This document shows, piece by piece, positions 58,806 to 64,000 of a stretch of DNA of 64,000 bases. The number at the start of each line of letters is the position of its first letter. Position 1 is the first letter of the stretch. This DNA is from Paenibacillus yonginensis (GTDB lineage Bacteria; Bacillota; Bacilli; Paenibacillales; Paenibacillaceae). Below the pieces are notes generated by a model that did not search any database, was not told the DNA's origin, and worked only from the letters and a program-made list of their open reading frames with translations. The DNA is taken from the NCBI RefSeq assembly GCF_001685395.1, contig NZ_CP014167.1, positions 1,307,501-1,371,500 of the forward strand. Direction: 5' to 3'. The position numbers were made by a program, and so were the translations under genes.

Positions 58806-59930
58806 ATGCAGACAACATCCTGGCAGCTGTTCAGGTTTGCTTATGTGTTTCTCTATTCGCAGTCCGCGATTTTCCTCGTTCCCAATTTGATTGCCTCTTC
58901 AGGTTACCAAGGCTGGATAGCTGTTCTCGGCGGCTTTGCTCTCAGTGTTGCTGTTCTCTGGTGCACTTATAGTGTTGGCAAGCTGGGCAAAGATAAACCC
59001 TGGTACATGTTCGGCCAGCAGGTGGTAGGAAAGTGGATGCATAAAGGATTTCTGTTTCTTGTGTTTGGCTGGCTGATTTATTATGCGGCGCTGGAGCTTG
59101 AGAACTTCAGTAAATTTTTTGGCTCGATCTATATGAGAGAGACACCTGGATGGGCGATTGTTCTTATTGTGGCTGCTGCCGTCCTCTATACCTCACGTTT
59201 AGGTTTTACCACGCTGGTTTATATGTCGGAAGGGATTTTCCTGATTACCGTTCCGGTTATTGCGATCCTTGTCGGTTTGTTTTTTCCGCAGGCCGATTTC
59301 CGGATGCTCCCGGCGCTGATTCACTACCACAATCCCGGACTGGCATTTAGAGATTCGGTGACCGTGGCCGCTTGGCTGGCGGAATGGGTAACTTTTCTGT
59401 ATATAGCACCGGACTTCAAGTTTGAAAGGAAAGTCTTCAGGAATTTATTTTGGGCCGAAATTCTGACGGCTGTGTCGCTTCTGCTCGGCTGGCTGTTTAT
59501 TCTTCTCAATTTCCGGCCTTATTTGGGGGGACAGGTGGAGTATCCTTATATGGAGCTGATCCGAGGCACTTCCAAAGCCGGAATGACCGGCAATATGGAC
59601 AGCATCTTCATTGCGATCTGGGCGGCTTCGATGTTTATCCATAACTCTTTTTTGATTTATGCCGCTTCAAAAACCGCCCGCCAGCTGTTTGGTTTAAAAA
59701 AAATAAAGGGAGTAACTCCATTTGTGCTGGGCTTGGCCGTTCTGATTGCTTGTCTTTATGCGCGCAACCCGGTCGTCTTTGCCGAACACTATAATTCGAT
59801 ATGGCTCGCGCATCTCTGGATCGGGTTAGAATCTATTCCGGCCATTTATTACGCAGTTTCCCTGCTCCGCTGGAAGAAGTTCTGGGGGAGCGGCGTCAAG
59901 GCTAAACAGCAGGCTTCTGAAGGCTCGTAG
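58806..59930 (+). CDS. GerB-family endospore germination permease
   Basis: A 374-residue protein with ten membrane helices of the GerAB (APC-like) family: FRFAYVFLYSQSAIFLVPN start, WLIYYAALELENFSKFF and the LGWLFILLNFRPYLGGQVEYPYMELIR loop (shortened). It is the B subunit that holds the germinant-binding site. Follows gerC by 26 nt behind CGAGAGGGG. Gene order is A-C-B rather than A-B-C. Terminator follows. Confidence 0.92.
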   Translation: MQTTSWQLFRFAYVFLYSQSAIFLVPNLIASSGYQGWIAVLGGFALSVAVLWCTYSVGKLGKDKPWYMFGQQVVGKWMHKGFLFLVFGWLIYYAALELENFSKFFGSIYMRETPGWAIVLIVAAAVLYTSRLGFTTLVYMSEGIFLITVPVIAILVGLFFPQADFRMLPALIHYHNPGLAFRDSVTVAAWLAEWVTFLYIAPDFKFERKVFRNLFWAEILTAVSLLLGWLFILLNFRPYLGGQVEYPYMELIRGTSKAGMTGNMDSIFIAIWAASMFIHNSFLIYAASKTARQLFGLKKIKGVTPFVLGLAVLIACLYARNPVVFAEHYNSIWLAHLWIGLESIPAIYYAVSLLRWKKFWGSGVKAKQQASEGS

Positions 59931-59952
59931 CTCCTTTTCTTAAGCTGAAATA

Positions 59953-60010
59953 GAAGACTGTCTTCCCCGGATGTATTTTCGGAGTTTCGGAGGAAAGAGA
60001 GTCTTTTTTT
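59953..60010 (+). terminator. Terminator of the ger operon
   Basis: AAGACT-GTC-TTCC pairs with GGAA-AGAG-AGTCTT across a long, partly paired loop and runs into TTTTTTT. Confidence 0.75.
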
Positions 60011-60083
60011 AATGGGGGCGGCACAGTATACTGGAATAGGTTTCTTATCTTATTCTAATTGATAGCTAAAAGGAGCGTGCGGC

Positions 60084-60554
60084 ATGGAAGATTACACAGC
60101 GCTGTTAGACGAGCTTCTCCGTCAGGAGCAGGAGCTGCAGTTTACCCAATTCAGCAACAACACGGCAGTTCGATTAGGGAATCTGATTCTGGACAAGGCC
60201 TTTGCCGAAGGCAAACAAATTACAGTCGATATCCGCAAGAATGGCATGCTTCTGTTTCATGCCAAAATGAATGACAACGGTTTAGGCAACGACCGGTGGA
60301 TCGCGCGCAAAATCAATGTCGTTCATCATTACGAACACAGCTCCTATTACATACACGTCCGGATGAAGGCGGGAAATACAACGATCCAGGACAGCGATTT
60401 TATCGACCCTATGGAATATGCGGCAGAAGGTGGGAGCTTCCCGATCCTGATTAGAAATGTGGGGATGGTCGGCACGATCACCGTTTCTGGCCTGCAGGGC
60501 CATGAAGACCATGAGATGGTCGTAGCTTCGCTGCAAAAACTGCTCAACGTTTAA
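60084..60554 (+). CDS. UPF0303 / HbpS-like (DUF336) protein
   Basis: A 156-residue protein of the DUF336 fold, with LDKAFAEGKQITVDIRKNGMLLF near the start and a GTITVSGLQGHEDHEMVVASL ending shared by UPF0303 members. Related HbpS and Ybr137w-type proteins bind haem or act as oligomeric scaffolds; no conserved haem ligand can be claimed here. Starts at ATG behind AAAGGAGCG. Monocistronic. Confidence 0.78.
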   Translation: MEDYTALLDELLRQEQELQFTQFSNNTAVRLGNLILDKAFAEGKQITVDIRKNGMLLFHAKMNDNGLGNDRWIARKINVVHHYEHSSYYIHVRMKAGNTTIQDSDFIDPMEYAAEGGSFPILIRNVGMVGTITVSGLQGHEDHEMVVASLQKLLNV

Positions 60555-60646
60555 GCCCGGCCTTTAACTCCCGGTGCGGAGCGAACGGCTGTCCAGGAAA
60601 TTTAAGTCCTCGCATATAAATCCCAATAATGTGCATACTAAATTCT

Positions 60647-60697
60647 GCCTTGCCTGTTAAAGAGTAGCACCACGCTCTAACAGGCAAGGCGTCGTTT
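60647..60697 (+). terminator. Long-stem terminator after the UPF0303 gene
   Basis: GCCTTGCCTGTTA (60647-60659) and TAACAGGCAAGGC (60678-60690) are a perfect 13-bp stem extended by AGAG/CTCT inside with one bulged A. GTCGTTTTAT follows. Confidence 0.8.
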
Positions 60698-60736
60698 TAT
60701 ACCGGAATAAAGTTGTACATCCAGAGGAGGATTTCT

Positions 60737-61852
60737 ATGCTGACCCTAGGCCTTATTCTGATTCTCATTGTCTTGATCGCGGCTGCCGTTTACGGATTTA
60801 CTTATGTTTATCCGTCATTTGGCGTGCCTGTTCACCGCTACAGGCTCAGCCCTTTTGAGCAGTCCGAGCAATTTAAGCAGGGGAAGTTTCAGAATCGGAT
60901 TCCAACCCAATCGCTGGACGCCTCCGTTCCGAGCTTCTTCTCCCTATTTGCGGATCATTTGAAAAGCAAGCCGGAACGCCGTCCGCCGCACGCATTGCCG
61001 GTTATGAAGTCGAATCCGGACCGTCTCCCTATGCCCTTAACGGATTCGGTCACCTGGCTGGGCCACTCAAGCGTTTGGTTAAGGCTTGGCGGGAGACAGG
61101 TTCTCCTGGACCCTATGCTCGGCATGTATTCCTCTCCGCTGCCGGGATTTGGCGCCAAACGCTTTGAAAGCAAACCCCAAATAGAAGCCGGAGATTTGCC
61201 GCCGGTGGACGCTGTTTTTCTCTCGCACGATCATTTCGACCATCTCGATTACAGCACGATCCTGCAATTAGCAGGCAAGGTGGGACGATACTTTGTACCG
61301 CTTGGCGTGGGCAGCAGACTGGTTCGGTTCGGTATCCAGCGCGAGCTCATTCAGGAATGTGACTGGTGGGAAGAAGTAGAATGGCAGGGGATCCGGGCGG
61401 TTTGCACGCCTGCTCGCCATTTTTCGGGCCGGGCGCTGTTTGACAAGAATGCAACCCTCTGGTGCTCCTGGGTACTGATGGACTCGGCGAGCCGTGTCTA
61501 TTTCAGCGGGGACAGCGGTTACGACGAGCACTTCAAGAAAATCGGGGACCTGTACGGCCCATTTGATTTAACCCTGATCGAATGCGGGCAATACGATCCC
61601 CGCTGGGAGCAGATCCATATGATGCCGGAGCAGACTGTACAGGCGCATAAGGATTTGAAGGGCAAAAGGCTGCTGCCCATCCACTGGGCGGGTTTTGCTT
61701 TGGCTATGCACGGCTGGACCGAACCGGTCGAACGGGCAGCTGAAGAAGCGGAGCGTTCCGGAGTCGAGCTGGTCTTTCCGCGAATCGGGGAATCCGTATC
61801 CCTGAAGGCAGAAGCTCCGGGCCCCCGGGAGAAATGGTGGAGAACCGTTTGA
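60737..61852 (+). CDS. Membrane-anchored metallo-beta-lactamase-fold hydrolase (NAPE-PLD-like)
   Basis: A 371-residue protein with an N-terminal membrane helix (LGLILILIVLIAAAVYGFTY) and an MBL domain. Metal motif HDHFDHLD is complete, other ligands are in TPARHFSGR, SGDSGYDEH and LPIHWAGFALAMHGW. The segment WLGHSSVWLRLGG-RQVLLDPM is typical of the UlaG/NAPE-PLD group, which acts on phospholipid-related phosphodiesters. Start 60737 follows GAGGAGG. Its substrate is not shown by context. Confidence 0.82.
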   Translation: MLTLGLILILIVLIAAAVYGFTYVYPSFGVPVHRYRLSPFEQSEQFKQGKFQNRIPTQSLDASVPSFFSLFADHLKSKPERRPPHALPVMKSNPDRLPMPLTDSVTWLGHSSVWLRLGGRQVLLDPMLGMYSSPLPGFGAKRFESKPQIEAGDLPPVDAVFLSHDHFDHLDYSTILQLAGKVGRYFVPLGVGSRLVRFGIQRELIQECDWWEEVEWQGIRAVCTPARHFSGRALFDKNATLWCSWVLMDSASRVYFSGDSGYDEHFKKIGDLYGPFDLTLIECGQYDPRWEQIHMMPEQTVQAHKDLKGKRLLPIHWAGFALAMHGWTEPVERAAEEAERSGVELVFPRIGESVSLKAEAPGPREKWWRTV

Positions 61853-61904
61853 AATTCCTCCTTGCCAATTTCAGGAGATTCGGATATATTAAATTTGAAC
61901 TTCA

Positions 61905-62003
61905 TAATGGAACACGGGTGCTGGATGAAGTCCGGCTGAGATAGGAGCCTTATGCTCCTGACCGTTAATCTGATCCAGGTAATGCTGGCGTAGAGAAATC
62001 ATC
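61905..62003 (+). promoter_or_regulatory. TPP riboswitch (THI box)
   Basis: The conserved core is present in order: ACGGGTGC (about 61913), CTGAGA at 61936-61941, a variable AGGAGC/GCTCCT stem, ACCGTTAATCTGATCC and CAGGTAATGCTGGCGTAG. These match the pyrimidine-sensor and pyrophosphate-sensor arms of thiamin pyrophosphate riboswitches. An intrinsic terminator follows 12 nt later, so TPP should turn the downstream thiamin-salvage genes off by attenuation. Confidence 0.95.
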
Positions 62004-62014
62004 CGAATTGTTAT

Positions 62015-62047
62015 GACCATTCGTGTTATTCTCGAATGGTCTTTTTT
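62015..62047 (+). terminator. Riboswitch expression-platform terminator
   Basis: GACCATTCG-TGTTATTCT-CGAATGGTC perfect 9-bp stem followed by TTTTTT, between the TPP aptamer and the YlmB-like gene. Confidence 0.92.
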
Positions 62048-62133
62048 ATTTCGGCCGCGGGGAGCAAGCACAGCTGCTTCCCGCGGATTCTCCGCCTGGC
62101 TGTAGCGCTTGGGAAAAGGAGGAGGCAGACGAA

Positions 62134-63429
62134 ATGGGAATCCAAACGATGGATGGCCTTCACCGGCTGGTGGAGAAGCGACAAGACGAGCTGTTTCAGA
62201 TCCTGGAACGGCTTATTTCTTGTCCAACGGTAAGCCCGCCGGCCCGCAATACGATGGGGGCACAGCAATATGTGGCCGACCTGCTGGAATCCATCGGGTT
62301 TGAAGCGGAGCTGTGGGAGGTTTATCCCGGCGATCCGAATGTAACGGCCGTTAAGAAGGGAAGCGCATCAGACCGGTATAACAGCCTGCTGCTGAACGGC
62401 CATATCGACGTCGCAGAAGTCGGGGACACCGGCGCGTGGGAACGAAACCCGTTTAAGCTGGTGATCGAGGATGGCCGCGCCTATGGCCGGGGAGCTAGCG
62501 ACATGAAAGGCGGCCTTGCAGCTTTGCTGTTTGCTTTCAAGCTGCTGCATGAGGAAGGAATCGAGCTTAAAGGCGATCTTCACTTTCATTCCGTCATCGG
62601 CGAGGAGTCGGGCGAGGCGGGAACAAGGGCCTGCATGGAAAAGGGCTGCAGCGCAGATTTTGCCGTAGTGGCTGATGGCAGCGGCTGCAGGATTCAAGGA
62701 CAAGGCGGCGTCATTACCGGCTGGGTTACGGTGCAGAGTCCGGTAACGCAGCATGACGGGCTTCGCTCGCGAATGATTCATGCGGGCGGGGGAGTCAAGG
62801 GCGCAAGCGCGATTGAGAAGATGATGAAGCTCATTCAGGGCCTGCAGGAGCTGGAGCGCCACTGGGCCGTCACCAAAAGTTATCCCGGCTTTGCACCGGG
62901 CAGCAACACAATCAATCCGGCCGTGATCGAAGGCGGCCGGCATGCGGCTTTTATTGCCGATCGCTGCGCGCTATGGATCACCGTTCATTTTTATCCCAAT
63001 GAGGATTACGATTCGGTGACGGCAGAGATTGAAGATCATCTGCTGCGGGTCGCTGCGGCCGATCCCTGGCTGAAAGACCATCCGCCGGTATTCAAATGGG
63101 GCGGCAGGTCGATGATCGAAGATCGCGGCGAAATCTTCCCCGCGCTGGAGCTGGATACGCAGAATCCAGGTTTATTATCGCTGGCTGACTGGCATCGCCG
63201 TACTCATGGGAGTTTGCCCGAAGTCGGCATGAATCCGAGTGTGACAGATGCAGGCTGGATCGGCCGGGCCGGCATTCCGACGGTCATCTATGGACCAGGC
63301 GAGCTGGAGCAGGCCCATGCGGTCAATGAAAGCATATCCGTCCGGCAGCTCGTGGATTATGCGAAGGTCATGATCGGATTTATCACCGAATATTGTGAAA
63401 CACCCAAAGGGAAGGGGAATGGGAAATGA
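62134..63429 (+). CDS. ylmB: M20-family formylaminopyrimidine deformylase (YlmB-like)
   Basis: A 431-residue M20 metallopeptidase-fold hydrolase. The metal ligands lie in LLLNGHIDV, GRGASDMKGGLAALL and GEESGEAGTRACMEKG. Homologues are annotated as ArgE/DapE. The TPP riboswitch upstream and tenA overlapping downstream identify it as the thiamin-salvage deformylase that turns N-formyl-aminomethyl pyrimidine into aminomethyl-HMP (B. subtilis YlmB). Start 62134 follows GGAGGAGG. The stop overlaps tenA (ATGA). Confidence 0.88.
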   Translation: MGIQTMDGLHRLVEKRQDELFQILERLISCPTVSPPARNTMGAQQYVADLLESIGFEAELWEVYPGDPNVTAVKKGSASDRYNSLLLNGHIDVAEVGDTGAWERNPFKLVIEDGRAYGRGASDMKGGLAALLFAFKLLHEEGIELKGDLHFHSVIGEESGEAGTRACMEKGCSADFAVVADGSGCRIQGQGGVITGWVTVQSPVTQHDGLRSRMIHAGGGVKGASAIEKMMKLIQGLQELERHWAVTKSYPGFAPGSNTINPAVIEGGRHAAFIADRCALWITVHFYPNEDYDSVTAEIEDHLLRVAAADPWLKDHPPVFKWGGRSMIEDRGEIFPALELDTQNPGLLSLADWHRRTHGSLPEVGMNPSVTDAGWIGRAGIPTVIYGPGELEQAHAVNESISVRQLVDYAKVMIGFITEYCETPKGKGNGK

Positions 63430-64000
63430 CGAAGACCGACCAAACGGCACAAGCCGCTGCGGCATGGACTCCGGCTGAGCATGAACAGGCGGAAAGTCCG
63501 GGACGGGGCAGGTTTACAGCCCGGCTTCACCGGTCTGTCCAGCGTGTCTGGGCCGGCTGCCATGCGCATCCTTTTCTGGAGGAGCTGAGAAGCGGAAGTT
63601 TGCCTCTGGACGTGTTTGCTTACTATATGAAACAGGATTACGTATTCCTCAAGGACTATGTCAAAATGTTTGCCTTGGGCAGTCTTAAAGCCCGGGACCT
63701 GGAGACAATGGGGAAATTCGCGGACCTGCTGCAGCAGACCTTGAATGTCGAAATGGAGCTGCACCGCCAATATGCCGAGAGGTTTGGCATCACCCGCGAT
63801 GAGCTGGAAGCGACTGAGCCCGCACCGGTCACCCTGGCTTACACCAAATATATGCTGGACGCCGGCGCCCAGGGGACGCTCGGCGATGTTGTTGCTTCCC
63901 TGCTGCCGTGTATGTGGAGCTACAGTGAAATCGGCAGCGAAGCGGTCCGTCTCCATCCGGAATGTTTGGATCATGACCTCTACCGGGAATGGTTTGTCAT
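63426..64000 (+). CDS. tenA: TenA aminopyrimidine aminohydrolase / thiaminase II (truncated by window end)
   Basis: The 191 visible residues cover most of a TenA helical bundle. Catalytic D71 (in KQDYVFLKDYV) and C162 (in LLPCMWSY) correspond to D44 and C135 of B. subtilis TenA with a constant offset of 27, so the N-terminus is extended by about that many residues (Ala/Glu-rich). It converts aminomethyl-HMP made by the preceding enzyme into HMP for thiamin synthesis. The ATG overlaps the ylmB stop. The last part lies beyond the window. Confidence 0.93.
   Translation, partial: MTKTDQTAQAAAAWTPAEHEQAESPGRGRFTARLHRSVQRVWAGCHAHPFLEELRSGSLPLDVFAYYMKQDYVFLKDYVKMFALGSLKARDLETMGKFADLLQQTLNVEMELHRQYAERFGITRDELEATEPAPVTLAYTKYMLDAGAQGTLGDVVASLLPCMWSYSEIGSEAVRLHPECLDHDLYREWFV

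Overview
The window looks like chromosomal DNA from a spore-forming, Gram-positive Bacillales, most likely Paenibacillus or a close relative. The reasons are strong AGGAGG-type ribosome binding sites, sporulation and germination genes (spoVAC, spoVAD, a gerA-gerC-gerB set), an LTA-synthase-like protein, lipoproteins with Firmicute lipoboxes, TnrA/GlnR-type and TPP-riboswitch control elements, and a nitrate reductase fused to a CysJ-like flavoprotein. I see no rRNA, tRNA, CRISPR array, prophage or recognised defence island. One complete insertion sequence is present.

Layout. 1-3.1 kb: start of an OmpR-family response regulator (cut by the window edge), divergent from a GT39 membrane glycosyltransferase; three TTTCA repeats at 11-bp spacing lie between them. 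3.5-6 kb: a methyltransferase and a small gene split by an IS3-family element whose ends and 3-bp target duplication can be placed to the base. 6-23.6 kb: mostly single-gene or two-gene units of small cytoplasmic enzymes (DehI-like, Nudix, methyltransferases, HAD, VOC, DinB, GNAT, an Rrf2 regulator with an NmrA-type oxidoreductase, a class 3 asparaginase, glutaminase). 23.6-26.2 kb: copper ATPase CopA. 26.3-29.1 kb: a reduced spoVA-2mob-like set (DUF1657, DUF421-DUF1657 fusion, SpoVAC, SpoVAD). 29.2-38 kb: an autoregulated MerR/TipAS regulator, hydrolases, an extra MurG-type transferase, pyruvate oxidase, an HD hydrolase and glutamate racemase.

38-43.8 kb (minus strand) is a nitrate assimilation operon: NarK-type transporter followed by a 1,406-residue nitrate reductase/flavoprotein fusion. 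Its control region reads as a sigma-A promoter whose -35 box sits inside a perfect GlnR/TnrA-type palindrome, followed by a leader with two hexaloop hairpins (A1 and G4 in both loops) and a terminator that overlaps the second hairpin. This is the arrangement of ANTAR-protein antitermination leaders and is the most notable regulatory structure here. 43.9-48.3 kb (minus strand) is a small exopolysaccharide cluster (two GT2 enzymes, flippase, pyruvyltransferase).

48.6-64 kb: an RDD-family gene reduced to a 121-bp scar, a NagZ-like lipoprotein, an acetyltransferase with a Bcr/CflA exporter, a two-gene permease with a histidine-rich loop, an LTA-synthase-family enzyme, a gerA-gerC-gerB germination operon in which gerA carries a one-base frameshift, a UPF0303 protein, an NAPE-PLD-like metallo-hydrolase, and a TPP riboswitch with terminator ahead of a YlmB-like deformylase and tenA, which form a thiamin pyrimidine salvage operon cut by the window end.
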